Assembly (NCBI GenBank): GCA_002368575.1
Contig: DFEA01000079.1
Span: 1-34,406, forward strand
Source: Lachnospiraceae bacterium UBA3814
GTDB taxonomy: Bacteria > Bacillota > Clostridia > Lachnospirales > Lachnospiraceae
Direction of reading: 5' to 3'
Length of the DNA stretch: 34,406 bases
Shown here piece after piece: positions 15,791 through 23,777 of the stretch (positions are counted from its first letter, which is position 1; the number at the start of each line of letters is the position of its first letter). Below the pieces are notes generated by a model. The model searched no databases, was not told the origin of the DNA, and saw nothing but the letters and a program-made list of their open reading frames with translations. The position numbers and the translations under genes were made by a program.

Positions 15791-16579
15791 ATGAGGCCGG
15801 TGTCGGATCTTAAGGCGATCGCCAGAAGGCGGATGTCAAAGCATAACGGTATATTGATAAGCTCGGCCGTTCTTTGCGGGCTTATGCTGATCACCCTGAA
15901 CATGGCGGAGGCGGCGATCCTTATCATGGGAGTGGACTTCAGGGTCATTGATAGCATGCAGGGTATGATAGACGTGCTTGCCTCTCCCCGTATGCTTCTC
16001 ATAACCTATGGGCTGTCCCTGCTGATCTCCATGCTTTCACAGCTTGTGTTTACCGGCTTCAAGCGGGTCTGCCTGATCGTCGCGAAGGATCTTAAGCCCT
16101 CGCTTTCGGATCTTTTTTTCCCGTTTAAATATAATCCGGATAAGGTGATAATAATGTCCTTCATTGTCTGGGTCGGTTCGTCAATAGGGAGCTTCACCTC
16201 CCTTTTTAACGGACTAAGGGGCGGACTTGCCCCGGGGCGGATGTCAGGCAGCGCCTTTTTCACGGAAATGGTCCTTCAGGTCGTTTCCGTCATCATACTG
16301 ATACTTGTAAACGCCTATCTTTCCGCGGGCTATTATATTTATATAGAGGACCCCGACAAGCCGGTCGTTTACATTATAAAGGAAAGTGCAGCGCTTATGC
16401 GGGGCAATGTTTTAAGGCTGATATATATTACCCTGACCTTTGCCGGCTGGTTTTTGCTCGTACTCTTTACTTACGGGATAGCCCTTATCTATGTGGCTCC
16501 CTATCTATATACGGTTTATGGTTTGTTTTACAGAGATTTGAAGGGAGAATTAGGCAATGGATATTATTCGGAAGCTTAA
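15791..16579 (+). CDS. Multi-pass membrane protein, DUF975-like
   Basis: 262 residues with about five hydrophobic spans: near 21-50 (LISSAVLCGLMLITLNMAEA), 70-95, 115-135, 155-180 and 215-245. The opening LKAIARRRMSKHNG before the first span and the LSAGYYIYIEDP stretch before the last part resemble Firmicute DUF975 proteins, a family without an assigned function. Start ATG 15791 behind TATGGAG. The last 23 bases overlap tex, so the two are probably co-transcribed and translationally coupled. Family assignment is from memory and moderate only. Confidence 0.6.
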   Translation: MRPVSDLKAIARRRMSKHNGILISSAVLCGLMLITLNMAEAAILIMGVDFRVIDSMQGMIDVLASPRMLLITYGLSLLISMLSQLVFTGFKRVCLIVAKDLKPSLSDLFFPFKYNPDKVIIMSFIVWVGSSIGSFTSLFNGLRGGLAPGRMSGSAFFTEMVLQVVSVIILILVNAYLSAGYYIYIEDPDKPVVYIIKESAALMRGNVLRLIYITLTFAGWFLLVLFTYGIALIYVAPYLYTVYGLFYRDLKGELGNGYYSEA

Positions 16580-18977
16580 GGATGAGCTGAAGGTACAGGA
16601 GTGGCGCGTTAAGGCCGCGGTAGATCTGATAGATGAGGGCAATACCATACCCTTTATCGCCCGTTACCGTAAGGAGGCTACCGGAGAGCTTGACGACGAG
16701 CAGCTGAGGACCCTCGATGAAAGGCTCAAATACTTAAGAAACCTTGAAGAACGGAAGGAAGCCGTCATAACAAGCATAGAGGAGCAGGGCAAGCTTACCG
16801 ATGAGCTGAGGAAGGCGATCGAGGAGGCAGAGACCTTAGTCGTCGTTGAGGATCTCTACAGACCTTACAAGCCGAAGAGAAGGACCAGAGCGACTGTTGC
16901 CATAGAAAAGGGACTCGAGCCTCTTGCAGAGCTCATTCTTGCACAGGAGCTTTCGGAGCCCCTTGAAAATGCGGCAGCAGCATATATAAACGAAGAAAAA
17001 GAGGTTATGACGGCGCAGGATGCCATAGACGGAGCCAGGGATATCATTGCCGAGAATATTTCCGACAGTGCCGATTACCGCAGCTATATCCGTGATGCCA
17101 CGAGGGAGGAGGGGATCATCTCCTCTGAGGCAAAGGATAAGGAGCAGAAATCGGTTTATGAGATGTACTACAGCTTCGAGGAGCCTGTAAGCAGGCTTGT
17201 GGGCCACAGGATCCTTGCGCTTAACAGAGGCGAGGCCGAAAAGATACTTACGGTCAGGCTCACCGCTCCGGTTGACAGGATACTGACCTATCTTTGCAAG
17301 CAGGTGATAACCTCTGACAACGAGTATACGACCCCTGTTCTGCAGGATGCGGTAAAGGACAGCTATTCAAGGCTCATAGCGCCGGCTATCGAGCGGGAGA
17401 TAAGAAACGAGCTGACGGAAAAGGCGGAGGACGGTGCCATCGATGTCTTCGGGAAGAACTTAAAGCAGCTGCTTTTGCAGCCTCCCATCAGCGGACATGT
17501 GGTGCTCGGCTGGGACCCTGCCTTCAGAACGGGCTGTAAGCTCGCGGTGGTCGATGCGACCGGGAAGGTGTTGGATACCAGTGTTATTTATCCTACGGCT
17601 CCGCAGAATAAGGTGGAGGAGTCGAAAAAGAAGGTCAGGGAGCTTATAGAAAAATACGGGATCACTCTGATCTCAGTGGGCAACGGGACCGCCTCAAGGG
17701 AATCGGAGAAGATCATCGTGGATATGCTTAAGGAGCTCGACGGCAGCGTACAGTACGTTATAGTGAACGAGGCGGGCGCAAGCGTATATTCCGCAAGCAA
17801 GCTGGCGGCAGAGGAATTTCCGGAGTTTGATGTGGGTCAGAGAAGCGCGGCGTCCATCGCGCGAAGGCTTCAGGATCCTCTTGCCGAGCTGGTGAAGATA
17901 GATCCCAGATCCATCGGAGTGGGGCAGTATCAGCACGACATGAACCAGAAAAAGCTCTCAGAGGCTCTGGAGGGGGTAGTCGAGGACAGCGTTAACAAGG
18001 TAGGGGTGGATCTTAATACGGCTTCCGCTTCTCTTCTTGAATATATTTCCGGGATCAATAAGACGGTCGCCAGGAATATAGTTGACTACAGGGAAAAGAA
18101 CGGAAGGTTCAACAACAGGGAGGAGCTCTTAAGGGTGGATAAGCTGGGGCCCAAGGCTTATGAGCAGTGCGCCGGCTTTATGAGGATAACCGGCGGGACA
18201 AATCCTCTGGATGCCACCAGCGTTCATCCCGAATCCTATGAGGCCACGGAGAAGCTGCTTAAGAAGCTGGGGCTTACCATGGAGGATGTTAAGAAGCTGA
18301 GGGAAAAGGCAGCAAGGCCCGATACCGCGAAAATGTATCATGTCGGAGGCTCTGCGAGAAAGGTGTCTGCCGTTTCCGCGGGAAGCACCACGGCAAGACG
18401 CCATAAGAAGGACATGCCCTTCGTAAGGGAAAGAAATACAGCCATGGGCCAGGCACTTTTCATGGCAATGAGCGATCCTGTCAGGCAGAGAAATGATGCC
18501 GCAGGAAAGGGAAAAAACGGCGGGGAAGGAACCGGGGACGCGCGCAGGAACGGCCGCAGGAGCAGCGGTACGACTGAGGACAAGGGCTTCATCGCCGAGA
18601 GGATAGAGGATAAGAAGGAGCTTGCAAAGGAGCTTGGTATCGGTGAGCTTACTCTTACGGATATAATAAAGGAGCTGGAAAAGCCCGGAAGGGATCCGAG
18701 AGAGGATATGCCCAAGCCCGTGCTCAAATCCGATATTCTTGAAATAACCGATCTTAAGCCGGGCATGGTGCTTAAGGGCACGGTAAGGAATGTCATAGAT
18801 TTCGGTGTGTTTGTTGATATCGGGGTACATCAGGACGGGCTCGTCCATATTTCCCAGATCACGGATAAATATATAAAGCATCCGCTGGATGCTGTCTCCG
18901 TGGGTGAGGTGGTAGACGTAAAGGTGCTGGAGGTCGATCCCGAAAAGAAGAGGATAGGACTTTCCATGAAGCTGTAG
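16557..18977 (+). CDS. tex: Tex-family RNA-binding transcription accessory protein
   Basis: Nucleic-acid-binding protein thought to act with RNA polymerase or ribosomes. N-terminal helical part with IPFIARYRKEATGELDDEQLR (family signature), a YqgF/RNase H-like core (VLGWDPAFRTGCKLAVVD), a double helix-hairpin-helix region (LNTASASLLEYISGIN ... LGPKAYEQCAGFMRI) and a C-terminal S1 domain (about 735-806, GTVRNVIDFGVFVDIGVHQD). It is longer than usual at 806 residues because of a Gly/Arg/Lys-rich linker of roughly 90 residues at about 590-683. Ribosome site GGGAGAA before ATG 16557, within the end of the preceding membrane-protein gene. Confidence 0.95.
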   Translation: MDIIRKLKDELKVQEWRVKAAVDLIDEGNTIPFIARYRKEATGELDDEQLRTLDERLKYLRNLEERKEAVITSIEEQGKLTDELRKAIEEAETLVVVEDLYRPYKPKRRTRATVAIEKGLEPLAELILAQELSEPLENAAAAYINEEKEVMTAQDAIDGARDIIAENISDSADYRSYIRDATREEGIISSEAKDKEQKSVYEMYYSFEEPVSRLVGHRILALNRGEAEKILTVRLTAPVDRILTYLCKQVITSDNEYTTPVLQDAVKDSYSRLIAPAIEREIRNELTEKAEDGAIDVFGKNLKQLLLQPPISGHVVLGWDPAFRTGCKLAVVDATGKVLDTSVIYPTAPQNKVEESKKKVRELIEKYGITLISVGNGTASRESEKIIVDMLKELDGSVQYVIVNEAGASVYSASKLAAEEFPEFDVGQRSAASIARRLQDPLAELVKIDPRSIGVGQYQHDMNQKKLSEALEGVVEDSVNKVGVDLNTASASLLEYISGINKTVARNIVDYREKNGRFNNREELLRVDKLGPKAYEQCAGFMRITGGTNPLDATSVHPESYEATEKLLKKLGLTMEDVKKLREKAARPDTAKMYHVGGSARKVSAVSAGSTTARRHKKDMPFVRERNTAMGQALFMAMSDPVRQRNDAAGKGKNGGEGTGDARRNGRRSSGTTEDKGFIAERIEDKKELAKELGIGELTLTDIIKELEKPGRDPREDMPKPVLKSDILEITDLKPGMVLKGTVRNVIDFGVFVDIGVHQDGLVHISQITDKYIKHPLDAVSVGEVVDVKVLEVDPEKKRIGLSMKL

Positions 18978-19022
18978 GGAACGGTCCGCATTTCGGATCG
19001 GAGCATTTGCGGGCAGGGAGAT

Positions 19023-19058
19023 GATCTGTTCAGTATACTGAGCAGATCGGCGCAGGAG
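19023..19058 (+). repeat. Hairpin repeat ahead of the riboflavin transporter gene
   Basis: GATCTGTTCAGTA/TACTGAGCAGATC, a nearly perfect 26-base palindrome (one G-U) followed by GGCGCA, the same tag as other repeat copies, and then directly by the AGGAG ribosome site (19054-19058) of the next gene. No FMN riboswitch is present in this leader. Confidence 0.7.
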
Positions 19059-19065
19059 AAGGCTT

Positions 19066-19704
19066 ATGAATAATGAAAATAATAACAAAGTAAGGCGGCA
19101 GAGGCCAGCATGGGGCGGGGTCAGATATATGACCGCAACCGGGATGCTCTCGGCCATAGCCTTTATCCTTATGTTCCTGGATTTCAGCGTGCCGCTTATG
19201 CCCTCCTTTATCAAGCTGGACGTTTCCGAGCTTCCTGCCCTTATCGGCGCCTTTGCCATGGGGCCCTCATACGGAGTGATGATCTGTCTCGTGAAGAACC
19301 TGCTTCATCTGTTTATTTCAAACACGGGCGGGGTAGGAGAGCTTTCCAACTTTATCCTCGGAGCCTGCTTTGTTTTTACGGCCGGTATCATCTATTCACG
19401 GAAAAAAACAAAAAAGAGGGCAGTTATAGGGGCGTTTTGCGGCGCCTTGGTGATGGCGCTCATAAGCATACCGTCAAACTATTTCATCGTCTATCCGGTT
19501 TATGAGAACTTTATGCCTCTGGACGCGATACTGTCCATGTATCAGGCGATCAACCCGAAGGCTGATTCACTCCTTAAGTGTCTGATCATGTTTAACGCAC
19601 CCTTTACCTTTGTGAAGGGTATGATATGCGTACTGATCACTCTTCTCGTATATAAAAGGCTCTCTCCCGTTATAAAGGGCACGCGCCTGAACACGGGCGG
19701 CTGA
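19066..19704 (+). CDS. ribU: ECF transporter S component, RibU-like riboflavin transporter
   Basis: Substrate-binding membrane subunit of an energy-coupling factor importer, probably for riboflavin, working with EcfA/A'/T encoded elsewhere. 212 residues with about five to six spans. The stretch FIKLDVSELPALIGAFAMGP followed by LVKNLLHLFISNTGGVGELSNF matches the RibU pattern well. ATG 19066 is preceded by AGGAG 7 bases upstream. The cytoplasmic N-terminus has a short basic, Asn-rich start. The gene lies alone between tex and a palindromic element. The riboflavin assignment is by family resemblance; other vitamins cannot be excluded. Confidence 0.82.
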   Translation: MNNENNNKVRRQRPAWGGVRYMTATGMLSAIAFILMFLDFSVPLMPSFIKLDVSELPALIGAFAMGPSYGVMICLVKNLLHLFISNTGGVGELSNFILGACFVFTAGIIYSRKKTKKRAVIGAFCGALVMALISIPSNYFIVYPVYENFMPLDAILSMYQAINPKADSLLKCLIMFNAPFTFVKGMICVLITLLVYKRLSPVIKGTRLNTGG

Positions 19705-19723
19705 CGAGGACCTTCCGGATTCA

Positions 19724-20013
19724 CAGGGCAATCGCTTAATACCTCAAGGCTGTGTGGGCTATGCTGATCATAAGAAAGCCCTGCTCATCGCGGCTGCAGC
19801 TCACTAAACTCAAAGCGATTTTTATAATCAGAAAACCTTTCAACAACTCGCTTCACAGTTATCGACGGAATTTAGTGCGCGAGCTCAGACAGGGTTGAAA
19901 GGTTTTCCATAAAAATCGCTTTTCATTAAGTGAGCTGCGCAAAAGCTCAGATCAGGACTTCTTATGATCTGCATATCCCGCCAGGGCTATGAGGGTATTA
20001 AGCGATTGTCCTG
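19724..20013. mobile_element. MITE-like palindromic element, copy 2, with 9-bp target duplication
   Basis: The 290-bp element begins CAGGGCAATCGCTTAATACC and ends with the inverse GGTATTAAGCGATTGTCCTG. The arms (19724-19844 and 19894-20013) form one long imperfect hairpin ending in GAAAACCTTTCAAC/GTTGAAAGGTTTTC at the apex. It is flanked by exact direct repeats CCGGATTCA (19715-19723 and 20014-20022), as expected of a transposition target duplication. No transposase ORF is inside. It fills nearly all of the gene-free interval 19705-20079. Copy 1 is at 8251-8549. Confidence 0.85.
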
Positions 20014-20079
20014 CCGGATTCATTTTCGGGGGTGTCGAACAGCTCTAAATATGATATGATAACAGGTGAGGCTCGGATA

Positions 20080-20556
20080 ATGAGTGTTGAATTTGATGTT
20101 AAGATGACTGCGGCAAAAATATATGACTATATGCTTTATCAGATCTTTACCAGCTTTTCCGGGATCCTCGGAGAAGCGGTGGGTCTGCTTCTTATAGTGG
20201 GGTATTTTCTGTCACATAAGATAATATATCTGATCGCCGGTGTCGTCATAGTCTTCTATCTGCCGGTCGCGCTGTATTTTCAGGCCAGGAAGCAGATGCA
20301 GTCCCCTGCCTTTAAAGAGCCCCAGCATTATAAGCTCTCTGAGGACGGGATCGAGATAACGGTCTGCGGTCAGTCGGACAGCGCTCCGTGGGAGGCGGTG
20401 GCGAAGGTGGTATCTACGCGGAAGAATATCATTGTATACACGAATAAGATAAGAGCCAGCCTCTTCCCCATAGAGGATCTGGGAGAGGACGTAACAAAGG
20501 TGGTCGAGATCATATCAACGAACGTAGATCCGAAGAAGGTAAATATAAAGCTATGA
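20080..20556 (+). CDS. YcxB-like membrane protein
   Basis: 158 residues from ATG 20080, which has GGTGAGG upstream; a GTG at 20032 gives a longer frame but no ribosome site. Two adjacent membrane spans (about 30-50 and 53-72; LGEAVGLLLIVGYFLSHK, LIAGVVIVFYLPVALYF) are followed by a soluble C-terminal domain with HYKLSEDGIEITVCGQSDSA, W(EAV)AKVVSTRKNIIVYTN and FPIEDLG, the pattern of YcxB-like proteins of unknown role. Its end overlaps tsaE by four bases (ATGA), so it heads the t6A operon. Confidence 0.65.
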   Translation: MSVEFDVKMTAAKIYDYMLYQIFTSFSGILGEAVGLLLIVGYFLSHKIIYLIAGVVIVFYLPVALYFQARKQMQSPAFKEPQHYKLSEDGIEITVCGQSDSAPWEAVAKVVSTRKNIIVYTNKIRASLFPIEDLGEDVTKVVEIISTNVDPKKVNIKL

Positions 20557-21002
20557 TCTTCGAATCCTTTGGAAGTGAGGATACTCACGAATTTGCAAAA
20601 AATCTTGCGGCAACCGCCAAAAGAGGAGACATCTATGCTCTGACCGGCGACCTTGGGGCGGGAAAGACCGTGTTCTGCCAGGGCTTCGCGGAGGGGCTTG
20701 GCATTAAGGAATATGTAAACAGCCCTACCTTTACGATACTTGGGATCTATGAGGACGGCAGGCTTCCGATGTATCATTTTGATGTATACAGGATAGCTGA
20801 TCCCGAGGAAATGTATGAGATCGGCTTTGAGGATTATTTTTTCGGGGACGGGGTCTGTCTCATAGAATGGGCAGGGCTTATTTCCGAGCTGATACCGGAC
20901 TCGGCCGTGACCGTCGTTATGGAAAGGGATATCAAAAAGGGACCGGATTATCGAAGGATTACTGTCGATGGCGGAAATATAAATGAAGATACTTGCGGTT
21001 GA
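20553..21002 (+). CDS. tsaE: tRNA t6A37 synthesis ATPase TsaE
   Basis: ATPase of the TsaB-TsaD-TsaE complex that adds threonylcarbamoyl to A37 of ANN-decoding tRNAs. 149 residues with Walker A GDLGAGKTVFCQGF (about 32-45), NSPTFTILGIYE and MYHFDVYRI, and a DYFFGDGVCLIEWA segment of the family. Coupled to the upstream gene by ATGA and overlapping tsaB by 20 bases. Two other complex members, tsaB and tsaD, are in the same run. Confidence 0.94.
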   Translation: MIFESFGSEDTHEFAKNLAATAKRGDIYALTGDLGAGKTVFCQGFAEGLGIKEYVNSPTFTILGIYEDGRLPMYHFDVYRIADPEEMYEIGFEDYFFGDGVCLIEWAGLISELIPDSAVTVVMERDIKKGPDYRRITVDGGNINEDTCG

Positions 21003-22188
21003 TTCCTCGGGGCTCGTCGCCAGCGTGGCCATTGTCGAGGATAATGTCATGACGGCCGAATACACCGTCAATTATAAAAAAACTCATTCACAGACACTGC
21101 TTCCGATGCTCGATGAGATCAAAAGGATGACGGAGCTTGACCTTTCATCCGTGGACGCCATAGCGGTGGCAAAGGGCCCGGGGTCCTTTACGGGACTGCG
21201 TATAGGCTGTGCTACGGTAAAGGGGCTGGGCTTTGCCCTTAACAAGCCGATCATTGCCGTCCCCACGGCGGACGCTCTGGCAATGAACGCGTGGGGCTAC
21301 GGAGGGCTGGTATGTCCTTTAATGGATGCCAGAAGGATGCAGGTATATACGGGGATCTATTCCTGGGAGGGAAGCCCTGAGAACGCCCGGGACTTCGGAA
21401 GGCTCCATATAATAATGCAGCAGCGTCCCATGAGCGTTTCGGAGCTTATCGGGAAGCTTGATGCCCTTGAAACAGAGGAGAAGGTGCTGTTTCTTGGCGA
21501 CGGGGTCCCCGTGTATGAAAAGGAGATCACCCGGAAGCTTAAAAGAAGCTGCGAATTTGCGCCGGCTCACATGGGAAGGCAGAGAGCGGGGGCTCTGGCA
21601 GTGCTTGCGGGGATATACTATGAAAAGGGGCTTACGGAAACGGCAGAGGAGCATAAGCCGGAATATCTGAGGCTTTCACAGGCTGAGCGGGAAAGAGCCT
21701 GCAGGGAGGGCTGTGTGATAAGGCCCATGAAGGAAGAGGACGCGGAGGAGGTCTCGAGGCTGGAGGAAAGGGTATTCTCCATGCCATGGAGAAAAAAGGA
21801 TTTTCTGGAAATGATCGAGAGGGATAACATGTCCTGTCTCGTTGCCGAGCTTGACGGTGAAATAGTAGGTCAGGCCGGTATAAGAGAGATAGCCGGGGAT
21901 ATCGAGCTTACGAATGTCGCCATAGCAGAGGAGCACCGGAGAAAGGGCTTCGGGAGAAAGCTTTTAAGAGCTGCGATAGAGGAAGGAAAAAGGCTCGGAG
22001 GCACACAGTTTACCCTTGAGGTCAGAAAAGGCAACGAAGCGGCAGTAAGGCTCTATGAGAGCGAGGGCTTTAAGAGCGAGGGCGTCAGAAAGGACTTCTA
22101 TGAAAAGCCCAGAGAGGATGCCCTGGTCATGTGGCTCAGGGACTGTGGCGAAAATGCTTCCGGGAAGGCATCGGGAGACGATCTATGA
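20983..22188 (+). CDS. tsaB: TsaB-RimI fusion: t6A complex subunit plus ribosomal alanine N-acetyltransferase
   Basis: 401 residues holding two enzymes. Residues 1 to about 235 are TsaB (MKILAVDSSGLVASVAIVED; KTHSQTLLPMLDEI; VAKGPGSFTGLRIG), the dimer partner of TsaD. Residues about 245-395 are a GNAT domain of RimI type (IRPMKEEDAEEVSRLE; VFSMPWRKKDF; NVAIAEEHRRKGFGRKLL acetyl-CoA loop; NEAAVRLYESEGF), predicted to acetylate the N-terminus of ribosomal protein S18. The two genes are often neighbours; here they are one frame with no internal start needed. Overlaps tsaE and, by four bases, the next gene. Confidence 0.93.
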   Translation: MKILAVDSSGLVASVAIVEDNVMTAEYTVNYKKTHSQTLLPMLDEIKRMTELDLSSVDAIAVAKGPGSFTGLRIGCATVKGLGFALNKPIIAVPTADALAMNAWGYGGLVCPLMDARRMQVYTGIYSWEGSPENARDFGRLHIIMQQRPMSVSELIGKLDALETEEKVLFLGDGVPVYEKEITRKLKRSCEFAPAHMGRQRAGALAVLAGIYYEKGLTETAEEHKPEYLRLSQAERERACREGCVIRPMKEEDAEEVSRLEERVFSMPWRKKDFLEMIERDNMSCLVAELDGEIVGQAGIREIAGDIELTNVAIAEEHRRKGFGRKLLRAAIEEGKRLGGTQFTLEVRKGNEAAVRLYESEGFKSEGVRKDFYEKPREDALVMWLRDCGENASGKASGDDL

Positions 22189-23096
22189 TAGATGTATGTT
22201 TGCTCGGGACCGGCGGAATGATGCCGCTTCCGCACAGGTGGCTTACATCGCTTATGTTAAGGTATAACGGAACGGGTATACTGATAGACTGCGGGGAAGG
22301 AACTCAGATCGCCATGCGGAAAAAGGGCTGGAGCGCAAAGCCCATAGATATTATCTGCTTTACCCACTATCACGCGGATCACATCAGCGGACTGCCGGGG
22401 CTTCTGCTCACCATGGGAAACGCGGAGAGAACGGAGCCCGTAACGATGATCGGGCCAAAGGGCCTTAAGCGTGTGGTGGACGCCTTGAGGATCATAGCTC
22501 CTGAGCTGCCCTTTGAAATAATATATCACGAAATACAGGACAGTACCGAGGTCATAGAATGCGACGGATTTACCCTGACCGCATTCAGGGTAAACCATAA
22601 TGTCACCTGCTACGGCTATACCATGACCGTAAAACGGGCAGGAAGATTTGATGCGGAAAGGGCTAAGAGCCGGGAGATACCATTAAAGCTGTGGAACAGG
22701 CTGCAGAAGGGCGAGACCATAGAGGAGGACGGACACCTTTATACCCCTGACATGGTCTTAGGCCCACAGCGGAAGGGGCTTAAGCTCACCTACTGTACCG
22801 ATACAAGGCCTGTCGAAGCGATAGTGACAAATGCCGAAGGATCGGATCTCTTTATCTGCGAGGGGATGTACGGTGAGCCGGGAATGGAGGAAAAGGCAAA
22901 GGAACACCGGCACATGACATTTTATGAGGCCGCGCTTTTAGCTAAGAAAGCCGGGGTCGGAGAGCTGTGGCTGACGCATTACTCACCCTCTCTTGCCTAT
23001 CCGGGGAATTATGAAGGCGAGGTCAGAAAGATCTTTAAAAAAACAATAGTCGCAAAGGACGGAAGGACAGAAACGTTAAAATATACCGAGGACTGA
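22185..23096 (+). CDS. rnz: Ribonuclease Z, metallo-beta-lactamase fold
   Basis: Endonuclease that trims the 3' trailer of tRNA precursors. 303 residues from ATG 22185, whose ATGA overlaps the stop of tsaB-rimI; longer upstream readings lie inside that gene. Metal ligands are visible in FTHYHADHISGLPG (HxHxDH) with further His in VNHNVTCYGY and KEHRHMTFYEA, and WLTHYSPSL near the end. Both tRNA genes in this window lack an encoded CCA, the usual substrate for this enzyme. A 27-bp tandem duplication straddles its stop codon. Confidence 0.88.
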   Translation: MIDVCLLGTGGMMPLPHRWLTSLMLRYNGTGILIDCGEGTQIAMRKKGWSAKPIDIICFTHYHADHISGLPGLLLTMGNAERTEPVTMIGPKGLKRVVDALRIIAPELPFEIIYHEIQDSTEVIECDGFTLTAFRVNHNVTCYGYTMTVKRAGRFDAERAKSREIPLKLWNRLQKGETIEEDGHLYTPDMVLGPQRKGLKLTYCTDTRPVEAIVTNAEGSDLFICEGMYGEPGMEEKAKEHRHMTFYEAALLAKKAGVGELWLTHYSPSLAYPGNYEGEVRKIFKKTIVAKDGRTETLKYTED

Positions 23097-23130
23097 TATA
23101 CTGTAAAATATACCGAGGACTGATATACTG
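23077..23130. repeat. Perfect 27-bp tandem duplication at the rnz 3' end
   Basis: The 27 bases at 23077-23103, containing the last codons and TGA of rnz, are repeated exactly at 23104-23130. The second copy is untranslated. Exactness suggests a recent slippage or recombination event. Confidence 0.95.
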
Positions 23131-23157
23131 ATAAAGGTAACGGATTATGACCGCAGA

Positions 23158-23181
23158 TCTCCTGTAGGAGACCGGCGCAGA
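23158..23181 (+). repeat. Short hairpin with repeat-family tag
   Basis: TCTCCT-GT-AGGAGA followed by CCGGCGCAGAC, the same 3' tag as the modular repeats, 17 bases before the ATG of the next gene. Probably a minimal or decayed member of the family. Confidence 0.5.
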
Positions 23182-23197
23182 CAGGGAAGTTGTTATT

Positions 23198-23776
23198 ATG
23201 GCTGAGGCGAAGGGCTCAAATGTGAAAAAGTTTATCATACTGGGTCTTTTTTGTGCGCTTATCATCGGCGCGTTTGCTTTTCTTGCGAACAGACGCCCCG
23301 GAAATATCGATGAGGGCGTGAAGCTCAGTGTCGTACAGCAGCTTCTTTCACGCAACCTGAGCACCTCATATCCGCCTACTCCCAAGGAGGTAGTAAAGCT
23401 TTACAGCGAATATACGCGCTGCTTCTACGGAGAGCCCTACACCGATGAGGAGCTTGAGGCTCTGGCCATCAAATCAAGAGAGCTTCTGGACGACGAGCTT
23501 GTTGCCACACAGACAGATGAGAGCTTTTTAGTATCGCTTAAGAGCGATATCGAAAGATATAAGGCTGAAGGCCGTTCAATATCGAGCTATTCCATAGCAT
23601 CCGCAGCCGATGTGGAGTATGACAGCTTTGACGGCTACGAATGGGCAAGGCTCAGCTGCTACTATTCCATGAAGGTAGGAAAGTCTATAGTTCCGGTCCA
23701 CGAAAAATATCTGCTGAGAAAGGATTTTGAAGGACATTGGAAGATAGTGGGCTGGGAGCTTGCACAGGAGGAGTGA
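23198..23776 (+). CDS. Membrane-anchored protein of unknown function
   Basis: 192 residues with one N-terminal span (KFIILGLFCALIIGAFAFLA, about 9-28) and a soluble, probably outside, domain of about 160 residues. The region LVQQLLSRNLSTSYPPTPKEV-type with KLYSEYTRCFYGEPYTDEELE resembles, from memory, a Lachnospiraceae-restricted family of unknown function (DUF6715-like). The C-terminal half, with YEWARLSCYYSMKVG and WKIVGWELAQ, looks like a small NTF2- or cystatin-type fold. No lipobox. It ends one base before the TTG of tsaD and is within the t6A operon. Confidence 0.6.
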   Translation: MAEAKGSNVKKFIILGLFCALIIGAFAFLANRRPGNIDEGVKLSVVQQLLSRNLSTSYPPTPKEVVKLYSEYTRCFYGEPYTDEELEALAIKSRELLDDELVATQTDESFLVSLKSDIERYKAEGRSISSYSIASAADVEYDSFDGYEWARLSCYYSMKVGKSIVPVHEKYLLRKDFEGHWKIVGWELAQEE

Positions 23777-23777
23777 T

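Noticed and set aside
18961..19065. FMN riboswitch ahead of the RibU-like gene
   Set aside because: Expected from the gene's role, but the leader is short and holds only a palindromic repeat; none of the conserved FMN-aptamer segments is visible.
19110..19505. 131-codon + strand frame inside the RibU-like gene
   Set aside because: Overlaps a clear membrane transporter gene in another frame and has no ribosome site.
20033..20059. Promoter TGTCGA-16-TATGAT just outside the palindromic element
   Set aside because: The -10 is fair but the -35 poor; too weak to list although a promoter for the t6A run is likely nearby.
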